Positions 1-8,315 are shown, counted from the first letter of the stretch. The stretch: 64,000 nt of DNA from Streptomyces sp. DH5 (GCF_020873915.1 NZ_JAHWGP010000009.1:124001-188000); one strand, 5' to 3'. Program-made: numbers and translations. The notes: a model not told the origin generated them from the letters alone.

Positions 1-846
1 AACGCGGTCAAGCCGGCCGTCGCCAACATGTCCCTCGGCGGCGGCGCGGACAGCGCCCTCGACACGGCGGTCCGCAACGCCGTCGCCTCCGGCGTCACCT
101 TCGTCGTCGCGGCCGGCAACGAGTCCACCAACGCCGGCACCAAGTCCCCGGCCCGCGTCACCGAGGCGATCACCGTCGGCGCCACCACCTCCGGTGACGC
201 CCGCGCCAGCTACTCCAACTACGGCACGGTGCTGGACCTGTTCGCGCCCGGATCCTCCATCACCTCCGCCTGGCGCACCAGCGACACGGCCACCAACACC
301 ATCTCCGGCACGTCCATGGCGAGCCCGCACGTCGCCGGTGCCGCCGCCCTCCACCTGGCCGCCAACCCCTCGGCCACGCCCGCCCAGGTCTCCGCCGCGC
401 TGACCTCCGCCGCCACCACCGGCGTCGTCGGCAACCCGGGCAGCGGATCGCCCAACCGGCTGCTGTTCACGGGCGAGGGGGACGACACCCCGCCCCCGCC
501 CGGTGACCGCTTCGAGAACACCACCGACTACACCATCGCGGACCGTTCCACCGTCGAGTCCCCGGTGACCGTCTCCGGCGTCTCGGGCAACGCGCCCTCG
601 AACCTGTCCGTCGAGGTCGACATCACCCACACCTACATCGGTGACCTCCAGGTCCAGCTGATCGCCCCCGACGGCACGGCGTACACGCTGAAGTCGTACG
701 GCACCGGCGGCAGCGCGGACGACATCAGGACCACCTACACCGTCAACGCCTCCGCGGAGGCCGCGAACGGCGTCTGGAAGCTGCGCGTCAGCGACAACGC
801 CACGTGGGACACCGGCCGCGTCAACGGCTGGGCCCTGCAGTTCTGA
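1..846 (+). CDS. Subtilisin-like S8 serine protease with C-terminal P-domain (5' truncated by window)
   Basis: Only the C-terminal part is present; the reading frame is open from base 1 and ends at TGA 844-846. The catalytic-serine block GTSMASPHVAG is visible, with the Ser codon at 313-315, and so is the oxyanion-hole motif AAGNES. The catalytic Asp and His lie before the window. After a short Pro-rich linker (about bases 480-505) comes a proprotein-convertase P-domain of about 110 residues, with the typical HTYIGDLQVQLIAPDG and GVWKLRVSD stretches. The family is secreted and autoprocessed; secretion here is inferred because the signal peptide is not in view. The P-domain may stabilise the protease or bind substrate. 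A strong hairpin directly follows. Confidence 0.93.
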   Translation, partial: NAVKPAVANMSLGGGADSALDTAVRNAVASGVTFVVAAGNESTNAGTKSPARVTEAITVGATTSGDARASYSNYGTVLDLFAPGSSITSAWRTSDTATNTISGTSMASPHVAGAAALHLAANPSATPAQVSAALTSAATTGVVGNPGSGSPNRLLFTGEGDDTPPPPGDRFENTTDYTIADRSTVESPVTVSGVSGNAPSNLSVEVDITHTYIGDLQVQLIAPDGTAYTLKSYGTGGSADDIRTTYTVNASAEAANGVWKLRVSDNATWDTGRVNGWALQF

Positions 847-873
847 CCCGGACCCGACCGCGAGGCGGGCACG

Positions 874-906
874 CTCACCCCCGGGGGAGGCATCCCCGGG
901 GGTGAG
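874..906 (+). terminator. Terminator hairpin after the subtilase gene
   Basis: A perfect 13-bp stem (874-886 with 894-906) encloses the 7-nt loop GAGGCAT and starts 27 nt after the protease stop. It has no U-run, as is common for Streptomyces terminators. Confidence 0.75.
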
Positions 907-923
907 ACCCGTGACCCGGCGCT

Positions 924-929
924 TACGAT
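924..929 (+). promoter_or_regulatory. -10 element for leaderless transcript
   Basis: TACGAT fits the TANNNT -10 pattern and ends 7 nt before the GTG at 937. This spacing would place the transcription start on the start codon. No convincing -35 is seen. Confidence 0.5.
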
Positions 930-936
930 GCGGCTC

Positions 937-2142
937 GTGTCCATACCTCCGCCCTACGGGCCCCCGCACTCCCACGGCCCGCAGGGCCCCTCGGGCCCGT
1001 ACCCCGCCGGCCCGCCCCAGGGGGGCGCCCAACCGCCGCAGTACCCCTACGGGGGACAGCCCGGGTTCGCGCCCTACGGGCTCTACGGCCCCTACGGTCC
1101 CCGGCCGCCCGTCGCCGTCAACGGGGTCGCCATCGCCGCCCTGGTCCTCGGCGTGCTGTGCTTCCTGCCGGCCGTCGGGCTGGTGCTGGGGCTGATCGCG
1201 CTGCGGCAGATCAAGCGGCGCGGGGAGCGCGGCCGGGGGATGGCCGTCGCGGGCGCCGTGCTGTCGTCGGCCGGGCTCGCCCTGTGGACGCTGATGCTCG
1301 CCACCGGGGCCGCGGCCGACTTCTGGGAGGGCGTGAAGGACGGAGCACGCGCCGACAGCGTCCTCGCGCTGCGCGAGGGCGACTGCTTCAACTCGCCCAC
1401 CGGGCTGGAGGGCTGGGCCGACGAGGCCACCAAGGTGCCCTGCGCGCGGGAGCACGACGGGGAGGTCTTCGCCCTCGTCACCCTGCCCGGCGGCGCCTAC
1501 CCCGGCGAGGACTCCCTCACCGGCACGGCCGACGAGCGGTGTTACGACCTCGTGGACGGCTACGTCATGGACCGCTGGGCGCTGCCCGGCACCGTCGACG
1601 TGTACTACTACATCCCGACCGGGGAGAGCTGGCGCCTCGGCGACCGCGGGATCACCTGCGTCCTCGGTGAGCGGGACGGCCGGTCCCGCCTCACCGGATC
1701 GCTGCGCCGGGACGAGACCACGCTGGACGAGCACCAGGTGGCCTATCTGGAGGCCGCCGGGGTGCTCAACGCCGCCCTGGACGAGGCGCCCGGCGACGAG
1801 CTCGCGGAGGACGACCTGCCGGGGCACACGGCCTGGGCGGACGAGGTCGCGACGGCGCTCGCCGAGCAGGCCCGGATGCTGCGCGCGCACGACTGGCCCG
1901 CCGGAGCGGAGGAGCCGCTCGGCGAACTCGCCGACGGACTGGCCGAGGCGGAGAAGGCGTGGGCGCGGGCCGCCGGTGCGGCCGACGCGGACGCCTACCA
2001 CGAGCACTCCGACCGGGGGCTGACCCTCATCGATCCGCAGCGATCGGTCACCGCACGCAAGGCTCTGGGCCTGGCCACCTCCCCGCCGCGCTACGAGGAG
2101 GAGCGGGACGACGCTCCCGAAAGCGGCGACATGAAGGTGTGA
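937..2142 (+). CDS. DUF4190 / septum-formation-domain membrane protein
   Basis: A 401-aa protein. The N-terminus (about residues 1-55) is Pro/Gly/Tyr-rich. Two hydrophobic helices follow (about 60-88 and 100-125), then an outside domain whose four Cys sit in the contexts GDCF, VPCA, ERCY and ITCV. This pattern matches the Septum_form family, suggesting two extracytoplasmic disulfides. The C-terminal third is acidic, Ala/Glu-rich and probably helical. I chose GTG 937 because a -10 box sits 7 nt upstream; ATG 928 in the same frame overlaps that box. The exact function is unknown; a role at the division septum or envelope is inferred only from the family name. Confidence 0.8.
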   Translation: MSIPPPYGPPHSHGPQGPSGPYPAGPPQGGAQPPQYPYGGQPGFAPYGLYGPYGPRPPVAVNGVAIAALVLGVLCFLPAVGLVLGLIALRQIKRRGERGRGMAVAGAVLSSAGLALWTLMLATGAAADFWEGVKDGARADSVLALREGDCFNSPTGLEGWADEATKVPCAREHDGEVFALVTLPGGAYPGEDSLTGTADERCYDLVDGYVMDRWALPGTVDVYYYIPTGESWRLGDRGITCVLGERDGRSRLTGSLRRDETTLDEHQVAYLEAAGVLNAALDEAPGDELAEDDLPGHTAWADEVATALAEQARMLRAHDWPAGAEEPLGELADGLAEAEKAWARAAGAADADAYHEHSDRGLTLIDPQRSVTARKALGLATSPPRYEEERDDAPESGDMKV

Positions 2143-2289
2143 CGCGCTCCATAGCGGGGAGAAAGTGCCTGCGTAAAGCCCTCACCCGGCGGATGTCATC
2201 ACATCGAGTGAATCCTTGGCCTTCACTTGCCTGGCACAACCTACGGTTGCCACGCTGTAGCTGTCTGTACAACCTGATGGGAGTGGCCC

Positions 2290-3042
2290 GTGACATTCGG
2301 TGAGCAGCCGGCCTACCTGCGCGTCGCGGGTGATCTCCGCAAGAAGATCGTCGACGGAAGGCTGCCCCCGCACACCCGGCTCCCCTCCCAGGCGAGGATC
2401 CGCGAGGAGTACGGCGTCTCGGACACGGTCGCGCTGGAGGCGCGCAAGGTGCTCATGGCGGAGGGGCTCGTGGAGGGCCGCTCCGGCTCGGGGACGTACG
2501 TGCGCGAGCGTCCCGTGCCGCGCAGGGTCGCCCGCTCCGGGTTCCGTCCGGAGCGTGGCGCCACGCCGTTCCGCCAGGAGCAGGCCGACGCGGGCGTCCG
2601 CGGCACCTGGGAGTCCGGCAGCGAGCAGAAGGACGCCTGTGCCGCCGTCGCGGAGCGGCTCGGGATCCAGCCGGGCGACCGCGTGATGCGCACCCGGTAC
2701 CTCTTCCGCGAGGCCGGTGAGCCGATGATGCTCTCCACCTCCTGGGAGCCGCTCGCCCTGACCGGCCGGACCCCCGTGATGCTGCCCGAGGAGGGCCCGC
2801 TCGGCGGCATGGGCGTCGTCGAGCGCATGCGCGCCATCGACGTGATCGTGGACAACGTCACGGAGGAGGTCGGCGCCCGCCCCGGCCTCGCCGAGGAACT
2901 GGTGCTGCTCGGCGGCGTCCCCGGGCATGTCGTCCTCGTCATCCAGCGCACCTACTTCGCCTCGGGCCGCCCGGTGGAGACCGCCGACGTGGTCATCCCC
3001 GCCGACCGCTACCGGGCCGCCTACCACCTGCCGGTGAGGTAG
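2290..3042 (+). CDS. GntR/HutC-family transcriptional regulator with UTRA effector domain
   Basis: A 250-aa protein. The N-terminal winged helix (about residues 5-75) has the GntR pattern LPSQARIREEYGVS followed by the wing GSGTYVRER. The C-terminal UTRA domain (about 95-245) would bind a small effector, which cannot be guessed from sequence. The start is GTG 2290. The protein probably binds its own promoter region, where GGTTG (2245-2249) and CAACC (2270-2274) form an inverted pair that could be an operator. No metabolic operon adjoins it, so its regulon is unknown. A hairpin at 3129-3166 probably ends the transcript. Confidence 0.9.
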   Translation: MTFGEQPAYLRVAGDLRKKIVDGRLPPHTRLPSQARIREEYGVSDTVALEARKVLMAEGLVEGRSGSGTYVRERPVPRRVARSGFRPERGATPFRQEQADAGVRGTWESGSEQKDACAAVAERLGIQPGDRVMRTRYLFREAGEPMMLSTSWEPLALTGRTPVMLPEEGPLGGMGVVERMRAIDVIVDNVTEEVGARPGLAEELVLLGGVPGHVVLVIQRTYFASGRPVETADVVIPADRYRAAYHLPVR

Positions 3043-3430
3043 CGCAGTTCCGGCCCCGCGCTGCCCGCCCCGCACCGCGCTCCCGCCCCTTCACTCCCTC
3101 GCGCTCCGTCCCGCGCCCCGTGCCCGCCCGGAGCTCCGGCGTGCCCCGCGAGGCACCGGAGCTCCGCCGCCGTAGCGATCTGGCCGTTCTCGCAGGTCGC
3201 CCCCCGGGGCGGGGCGCGCCCGACGGCAGGCCGCTGACCGGATACGCAGACTTCCGCGCACGGCGCGTCCGCCCCCGTGCGCCCCCCGCGTCCTGGCTGG
3301 TTGCGTGCCTCTTCGTGAAAAGACGTATTCGCTCAGTGAAGGTAAGGCGTACGCTCGGGCATATGCGGACTGGGGTTTCCTTATCGGGCGGGGCGCGGCG
3401 CGGACCGCGGGCGGGAAGAGGAGGGGAGCG
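3043..3430. other. Intergenic region between the GntR regulator and the SPOR-like gene
   Basis: This 388-bp stretch holds the terminator hairpin at 3129-3166 and, from about 3300, a less GC-rich leader with a possible -10 (TACGCT, 3350-3355). I found no credible gene; open frames here lack a ribosome site and normal codon bias. Confidence 0.5.
3129..3166 (+). terminator. Hairpin downstream of the gntR-type gene
   Basis: CGGAGCTCCGG (3129-3139) pairs perfectly with CCGGAGCTCCG (3156-3166). Inner GTGCC/GGCA can extend the stem past a one-base bulge. Confidence 0.5.
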
Positions 3431-3619
3431 ATGAACGACAGCACGGTGACTCTCCCCTGGCTCGTCGTGCGTCAGGACGACAACGGCAACCGCTACCGGG
3501 TGGGCAGGTACGCGACCCGCGCCGAGGCGGAACGCATCGCGGACAGCCTCGACGGGCGCGGACACGAACGGCTCTACTGGGTCGAGCGGATCAGTCAGAG
3601 CGGAACGCCGTCCGGCTGA
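3431..3619 (+). CDS. Stand-alone SPOR-like mini-protein
   Basis: A 62-aa protein starting at ATG 3431, with a purine-rich ribosome site (GAGGAGGGGAGCG) directly upstream; longer in-frame starts upstream have no such site. The central part (VVRQDDNGNRYRVGRYATRAEAERIADSL) looks like the strand-helix core of a SPOR fold, which in other proteins binds denuded peptidoglycan at division sites. Here it has no signal peptide or membrane helix, so it is probably cytoplasmic and the peptidoglycan role is doubtful. Similar small proteins are common in Streptomyces. Function unknown. Confidence 0.75.
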   Translation: MNDSTVTLPWLVVRQDDNGNRYRVGRYATRAEAERIADSLDGRGHERLYWVERISQSGTPSG

Positions 3620-3629
3620 CCGCCTCCCG

Positions 3630-3635
3630 TAGGCT
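3630..3635 (+). promoter_or_regulatory. -10 element for leaderless Nudix transcript
   Basis: TAGGCT ends 7 nt before ATG 3643, and no ribosome site is seen. This is the same arrangement as at 924-937. Confidence 0.5.
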
Positions 3636-3642
3636 CCGGCGC

Positions 3643-4056
3643 ATGAGTGAGCGGATCGTGGTGGTGGGTGCCGCCCTGTGGCACGAGGGCCGGCTGCTCG
3701 CCGCCCGCAGGAGCGCGCCCGCCGAACTGGCCGGGCGCTGGGAGCTGCCCGGCGGCAAGGTCGAACCGGAGGAGGCCCCGGACGCGGCCGTCGTACGGGA
3801 GTTGCGCGAGGAGCTCGGCGTCGACGCCGAGGCGACGGGCCGCGTACCGGGCGAGTGGCCGCTGCGGACGCCGTATGTGATGCAGGTGTGGACCGCCCGC
3901 CTGCGCCCCGGGTCCGCCCCGCCCCGCCCCCTCGAGGACCATGACGAGCTGCGCTGGCTCACCCCCGACCGGATCTGGGACGTCGACTGGCTCGACCACG
4001 ACGTGCCCGCCGTCCGCGACACCCTGGCCCACCTCGGCGCGCACGAGGGCATCTGA
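3643..4056 (+). CDS. Nudix (MutT-like) pyrophosphohydrolase
   Basis: A 137-aa protein. A complete Nudix box is present at about residues 38-60: G-x5-E-x7-R-E-L-x-E-E-L-G-V, within GGKVEPEEAPDAAVV and RELREELGV. The box binds Mg2+ and cleaves nucleoside-diphosphate-linked substrates. Length and layout match MutT or CTP-pyrophosphohydrolase-like enzymes that sanitise oxidised nucleotides; the substrate is inferred, not shown. The gene begins 23 nt after the SPOR-like gene but appears to have its own leaderless promoter. Confidence 0.92.
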   Translation: MSERIVVVGAALWHEGRLLAARRSAPAELAGRWELPGGKVEPEEAPDAAVVRELREELGVDAEATGRVPGEWPLRTPYVMQVWTARLRPGSAPPRPLEDHDELRWLTPDRIWDVDWLDHDVPAVRDTLAHLGAHEGI

Positions 4057-4182
4057 GGCGCGATTCCGGCGCGCGGGCGCGGGGATGACGAAGTGTGGGC
4101 GCCTTTCCGTGCCGCGCGCACCACGATGCGCCGCCACCCGCGGTACTCCGTCCGGGGTGCCGGGTATACACCCATAGACCCC

Positions 4183-4659
4183 ATGAAACCGGACATGGAG
4201 GGTTTCTCTCGCTTCTTTCGTTCCCTTTCTCCCTCACTCCCCCGGCGGGAAGTGGTCCGCGTGACCGACACCGGCGGCGCATGGGCCGCATGGACCTTCT
4301 CCGCCGACCCGGGGGCCGTGCGCGCCGCCCGCTCAGCCGTCCGTGACCAGCTGCGCCTGTGGGACCTCGACAGCGTCGGCGACCTCGCGGCCCTGCTGGT
4401 CAGCGAACTCGTCACCAACGCCCTGCAGCACGCCACCGCCCCCATCGGCGTCCGCCTGGTGCGCCCCGCCCCCCACGCCGAAGTCCTCCTGGTCGAGGTC
4501 TCCGACCCGCTTCCGCAGCCCCCGCGCGCACGTACCGCCCGGCCCGAGGACGAGGACGGGCGCGGACTGCAGCTCCTGGCCTCAGCCTCCCGCCGCTGGG
4601 GCACCCGCCCGGGGGCCGGCGGCAAGACCGTGTGGTTCGAACTCCCGCTGCCCGGATGA
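4183..4659 (+). CDS. Anti-sigma-type ATP-binding protein (HATPase_c, RsbW/SpoIIAB-like)
   Basis: About 158 aa if read from ATG 4183. The GHKL ATPase motifs are present: N-box ELVTNALQHA, then DPLPQPP and the G-box GRGLQLLAS. The family phosphorylates anti-anti-sigma factors or binds sigma factors. The C-terminal GKTVWFELPLPG is identical to the end of the ATPase domain of the adjacent phosphatase at 4927, pointing to shared ancestry. The start is uncertain: ATG 4195, GTG 4261 and ATG 4093 are alternatives. A -10-like TATACA lies at 4165-4170. It probably acts in partner-switching control with the downstream phosphatase. Confidence 0.85.
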   Translation: MKPDMEGFSRFFRSLSPSLPRREVVRVTDTGGAWAAWTFSADPGAVRAARSAVRDQLRLWDLDSVGDLAALLVSELVTNALQHATAPIGVRLVRPAPHAEVLLVEVSDPLPQPPRARTARPEDEDGRGLQLLASASRRWGTRPGAGGKTVWFELPLPG

Positions 4660-4926
4660 GTCCTCGCACGGCCGTGCGCCGGTGTACGCACCGGGGCCTT
4701 GCGCCGTGTGACCGGTTCGGACCCGTGGTGGTTGTCGACGAGGGGGGTTCGACGACGTGTCCGCTGGTTAGAAGACTGGAAGTGTTCTCACGGCGCGGAC
4801 CGAAAAGCATCGGGACCGTGCTGTGATCGTGAACACCGTGTTGTGCGGCGCCGTAGTGCTGAATACTGCGGGCAGCCGCCCCCGGTGACCGGTGCCGGAC
4901 GCGGTGAGCTGGAGGGGACGGTTCGC
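4660..4926 (+). promoter_or_regulatory. Leader region before the SpoIIE-type phosphatase gene
   Basis: A 267-bp region with no credible gene. It contains a weak promoter-like pair (TTGTGC 4841-4846, AATACT 4862-4867, spacing 15) and widely spaced GTGTTC (4782-4787) and GAACAC (4831-4836) arms. The ribosome site GGAGGGG (4912-4918) decides the GTG 4927 start. Confidence 0.3.
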
Positions 4927-7551
4927 GTGAGCGAGATACCAGCGAAGGCCACGGAGTCCGAGGACTCGTCGGGCGGCGCGAGGAGCGGGGCCGTCGACGG
5001 CCCCGTCCCAGGCGATGCTCCGTCCGGCGACGGGATGTGGCAGAGCAGTCCGCCCGGCTCCATGTACGACTACATCAAGGTCGCCTCCTTCTCCATCGGC
5101 CCGGACGGGCTGGTCGACCAGTGGAGCCTGCGCGCCGAGCAGATCTTCGGCATCCCCGCGGAGCGCGCCGTCGGCGTGGACCCCATAGAGGCGTTCATCG
5201 AACCGGTCCGCCGGGAGCGCGGCCAGCGCAAGATGGCCGAGATCCTCGACGGCCGGGAGTGGACCGGAGTGGTGCCCTTCCGGCTGCCGGACTCGCTGGC
5301 GGCGGATGCACGGGACCGGGAGGGCCTCGCCGAGGTCTACGTCATGCCGACCCGCACGGAGGAGGGCGAGAAGGCCGCCGTCTGCATCGTCGTCGACGTC
5401 CGCACCCTGCGCCGCATCGAGACCGACCTCGCCGCATCGCAGGCCATATTCGGCCAATCTCCGTTCGGTTTCCTGCTGATCGACCCCGACCTGCGGGTCC
5501 GCCGCGCCAACCAGCGGTTCGCCTCCGTCTTCGGCGGCACCGTCGACGACCACCGGGGCAGGGGCGTGCACGACTACCTGCCGCGCGGTGAGGCCGAGCG
5601 GGTCGCGGCGACCCTGCGCCGGGTCCTGGAGTCCGGCGACTCCATCACGGACATGCACGTCACGGGCTTCGTCCCGGGCTCCGACGAGCGCCGCCACTGG
5701 TCCGTCAACCTCTACCGCGTGCACAGCGGGAGCGGCCGGCCCATCGGCGTCGCCTGGCTCGGAACGGACATCACCGCCCGCCGTGCCGCCGCCCGCGAGG
5801 CCGCCGCCGCCCGGCGCAACCTCGCCCTCCTCAACGAGGCGGGCGCCAGGATCGGCAACTCCCTGGACCTGGAGACCACCGCCCGCGAACTGCTCGACGT
5901 CGTCGTCCCCGGCTTCTGCGACCTCGCCACCGTCGACCTGTACCAGGGACTCCTGGCCGGTGACGAGACCCCGCCGGGGCTCGCCGACGGCAGCGCCGAG
6001 GTGCGCAGGGTCGCCTTCGCCAGCGCGGTCTCCGACGCGCCGTTCAGCGGCGCCGGGGAGCCCGTCAAGCTGGGCGCCGTCCACCACTACCCGTTCAACT
6101 CGCCCTGCGCGGACGCCCTGCGCACCGCCCGCCCGCAGAAGGTGCCCGGCGACGACGACGGCCTCGTGCAGTCCACGCTCGCCGTGCCGATGGTCGCCCA
6201 CGACACCGTGGTGGGCCTCGCCCGGTTCGCCCGCACCAAGGGCAGCGAGCCGTTCGGCGACCGCGACCGCGAACTCGCCGTCGAACTGGCCGCCCGGGCC
6301 GCCGTCTGCATCGACAACGCCCGTCTGTACCGGCGCGAGCACGAACGCGCCCTGATACTCCAGCGGTCCCTGCTCCCGCCAGGCGACCCGGAGGCCTCCG
6401 GCCTCGACATCGCCTGCCGCTACCTGCCGGGCAACGTGGCGACGGGCCGGCCCAGCGAGGTCGGCGGCGACTGGTTCGACGTCATCGAACTGCCGGGCCA
6501 CCGCACCGCGCTGGTCGTCGGCGACGTCATGGGACGCGGACTGCGCGCGGCCGTCGCCATGGGCGAACTGCGCACCGCCGTACGCACCCTGGCCCAGCTC
6601 GACCTGGAACCCGCCGAGGTGCTGTCCCAGTTGGACGAGATCGCCCGGGGGCTGGGCACCCCGGCCTTCGCGGGAGGCGTCCAGCAGGCCACCAGGGCCG
6701 CCCGCCGCCCCCGCGAGGCGGACCTCTCCGAGGTCTACCTGGCGACCTGCGTCTACGCCGTCTACGACTCGGTGACCAGGCGCTGCACCTTCGCCAACGC
6801 GGGCCATCTGCCGCCCGTCCTGGTCGAACCCGGTGAGAGCGCGCTGATGCTGGACGTGCCGCCCGGCATGCCGCTCGGCGTCGGCGGGGAGCCCTTCGAG
6901 GAGGTGGAGGTCGAACTGCCCGAAGGCGCCCTGCTCGCTCTCTACACGGATGGACTGGTCGAAAGCCGCGACCACCCCCTCGACGAGGGCCTGCAGGCCT
7001 TCGTGGGCGCCCTGACCGACCCGTCCGCCCCCCTGGAGGACGTCTGCGACCACGTCCTCAACACCCTCGACACCCACCACGGCGAGGACGACATCGCCCT
7101 GCTGATGGCCCGCGTCCAGGGACTGCCCGCCGACTCCGTCGGCGACTGGACCCTGCCCCGCGAGCCCCGCAGCGTGGGCCGGGCCCGGGAGTTCGCCCGG
7201 GCGCGGCTGCTCGCCTGGGACATGGAGCCCCTGGTCGACACCACGGAGCTCCTGGTCAGCGAACTGGTCACCAACGCCCTGCGGTACGGCGAGGGCGAGA
7301 TCCGGCTCCGGCTGCTCCTCGACCGCACCCTGGTCTGCGAGGTCTGGGACTCCGGCCTGGTCCAGCCGCGCCGGCGGCGGGCCCGTGACACCGACGAGGG
7401 CGGCCGGGGACTCCAGCTCGTCGGGCTGCTCAGCGCCGCCTGGGGCTCCCGCCGTACGCACCGGGGCAAGACGGTCTGGTTCGAACTGCCCCTCCCCGGC
7501 ACCGACACCGCCCTCACCGACCCCGCGGAGGCCCTGCTGAGCCTGTTCTGA
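4927..7551 (+). CDS. PAS-PAS-GAF-PP2C (SpoIIE) phosphatase with C-terminal anti-sigma-type ATPase
   Basis: An 874-aa multidomain regulator starting at GTG 4927, 8 nt after GGAGGGG. Approximate domains: PAS 45-165, PAS 175-290, GAF 300-465, SpoIIE/PP2C phosphatase 470-730, HATPase_c 735-870. The PP2C metal-binding motifs are intact (GGDWFDV, VGDVMGRG, LYTDGLVES, DDIALLM). The ATPase N-box is ELVTNALRYG and the G-box GGRGLQLV. The layout suggests a sensor that dephosphorylates an anti-anti-sigma protein and also carries its own kinase-like or sigma-binding module. No transmembrane helix is seen, so it is cytoplasmic. No antagonist gene lies next to it. Its last codons are copied into the downstream 83-bp repeat. 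Confidence 0.93.
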   Translation: MSEIPAKATESEDSSGGARSGAVDGPVPGDAPSGDGMWQSSPPGSMYDYIKVASFSIGPDGLVDQWSLRAEQIFGIPAERAVGVDPIEAFIEPVRRERGQRKMAEILDGREWTGVVPFRLPDSLAADARDREGLAEVYVMPTRTEEGEKAAVCIVVDVRTLRRIETDLAASQAIFGQSPFGFLLIDPDLRVRRANQRFASVFGGTVDDHRGRGVHDYLPRGEAERVAATLRRVLESGDSITDMHVTGFVPGSDERRHWSVNLYRVHSGSGRPIGVAWLGTDITARRAAAREAAAARRNLALLNEAGARIGNSLDLETTARELLDVVVPGFCDLATVDLYQGLLAGDETPPGLADGSAEVRRVAFASAVSDAPFSGAGEPVKLGAVHHYPFNSPCADALRTARPQKVPGDDDGLVQSTLAVPMVAHDTVVGLARFARTKGSEPFGDRDRELAVELAARAAVCIDNARLYRREHERALILQRSLLPPGDPEASGLDIACRYLPGNVATGRPSEVGGDWFDVIELPGHRTALVVGDVMGRGLRAAVAMGELRTAVRTLAQLDLEPAEVLSQLDEIARGLGTPAFAGGVQQATRAARRPREADLSEVYLATCVYAVYDSVTRRCTFANAGHLPPVLVEPGESALMLDVPPGMPLGVGGEPFEEVEVELPEGALLALYTDGLVESRDHPLDEGLQAFVGALTDPSAPLEDVCDHVLNTLDTHHGEDDIALLMARVQGLPADSVGDWTLPREPRSVGRAREFARARLLAWDMEPLVDTTELLVSELVTNALRYGEGEIRLRLLLDRTLVCEVWDSGLVQPRRRRARDTDEGGRGLQLVGLLSAAWGSRRTHRGKTVWFELPLPGTDTALTDPAEALLSLF

Positions 7552-7784
7552 CGGCAGGCCGGCCGGCGGTGCGTACGCTCACGCCATGCCAGGCACCCCG
7601 AACACCAGCCCGCTCCGCGCTGAGCCTGTTCTGACGGCAGGCCGGCCGGCGGTGCGTACGCTCACACCATGCCAGGCACCCCGAACACCAGCCCGCTCCG
7701 CGCTGAGCCTGTTCTGACGGCAGGCCGGCCGGCGGTGCGTACGCTCACGCCATGCCAGGCACCCCGAACACCAGCCCGCTCCGC
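7536..7784 (+). repeat. Three tandem 83-bp repeats duplicating a gene end, promoter and gene start
   Basis: Units lie at 7536-7618, 7619-7701 and 7702-7784. They are identical except for one G-to-A change in unit 2, just before its ATG. Each holds the last codons and stop of the phosphatase gene, a TACGCT -10 (7574-7579, 7657-7662, 7740-7745) and an ATG 6 nt later (7586, 7669, 7752) followed by the first 11 codons of the acetyltransferase. Because 83 is not a multiple of 3, the three ATGs are in three different frames; only 7752 opens the acetyltransferase. Confidence 0.97.
7740..7745 (+). promoter_or_regulatory. -10 element (third copy) for the GNAT gene
   Basis: TACGCT is followed by CACGCC and ATG 7752, a leaderless layout. 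In the first copy, CTGACG (7549-7554), spanning the phosphatase stop codon, could be a -35 with 19-bp spacing. Equivalent copies lie at 7574-7579 and 7657-7662. Confidence 0.5.
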
Positions 7785-8315
7785 CTGACGGCCGGCCCGC
7801 TCACCCTGCGCCCCTGGGCGCCGGACGACGCGGCAGCCCTGGCCGAGCTGTACGCCGACGAGGCCCTGCGCCGCTGGGCGGCCGCGCCCGTGCACGACAC
7901 GGCGAGCGCGGAACGCTGGGTGGCCGAGCAGCGGCGGGGCTGGGAGAGGGGCGAGCGGTTCGCGTTCGCCGTGGAGGAGACGGACGCGGCCGACGCCCGG
8001 CCGGCGGGCAACGTCGTCCTCAAGGGCCCGGCGGAGGGCTCCGTTTCGGCCGAGGTCGGCTACTGGACGGCGGCCCACGCGCGGGGCAGGGGAGTGGCCC
8101 CGCGCGCCCTGGTGGCCCTGACCGACTGGGCGTTCGCCACCTTCGCCCGGGAGGGCCTGGTCCGCCTGGAGTTGCTGCACCAGGTCGACAACACCGCCTC
8201 CTGCCGGGTGGCGGACAAGAGCGGCTTCGTCCTGTCCGGTGTGCTCCCCGCGGCGCCGCCCGCCTTCCCCCTCGACGGCCACCGGCACGTACGGCGGTCA
8301 CCGGCCGCCGGTTGA
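7752..8315 (+). CDS. GNAT-family N-acetyltransferase (RimJ/RimL-like)
   Basis: A 187-aa protein. The acetyl-CoA binding segment is seen as VGYWTAAHARGRGVAPRAL (about residues 100-120), followed by LVRLELLHQVDNTASCRVADKSGF, typical of RimJ/RimL proteins that acetylate protein N-termini or small molecules. The substrate is unknown. Its first 11 residues (MPGTPNTSPLR) and its promoter are present three times upstream. If all three promoters work, the first two leaderless starts give only peptides of 43 aa (7586-7717) and 39 aa (7669-7788). The gene ends about 90 bp before the GH18-like gene. Confidence 0.9.
   Translation: MPGTPNTSPLRLTAGPLTLRPWAPDDAAALAELYADEALRRWAAAPVHDTASAERWVAEQRRGWERGERFAFAVEETDAADARPAGNVVLKGPAEGSVSAEVGYWTAAHARGRGVAPRALVALTDWAFATFAREGLVRLELLHQVDNTASCRVADKSGFVLSGVLPAAPPAFPLDGHRHVRRSPAAG

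Noticed and set aside
4782-4836. GTGTTC...GAACAC arms upstream of the phosphatase gene as a hairpin or operator
   Set aside because: The arms are 43 nt apart and only 6 bp long, which is expected by chance.
4768-7461. An 897-codon minus-strand frame antisense to the phosphatase
   Set aside because: High GC creates long stop-free antisense frames; its composition (Gly/Val/Asp/Gln) and lack of a ribosome site show it is a shadow.
7536-7784. 83-bp repeats considered as a CRISPR-like array
   Set aside because: There are no unique spacers; the repeat is continuous and contains gene ends and a promoter.
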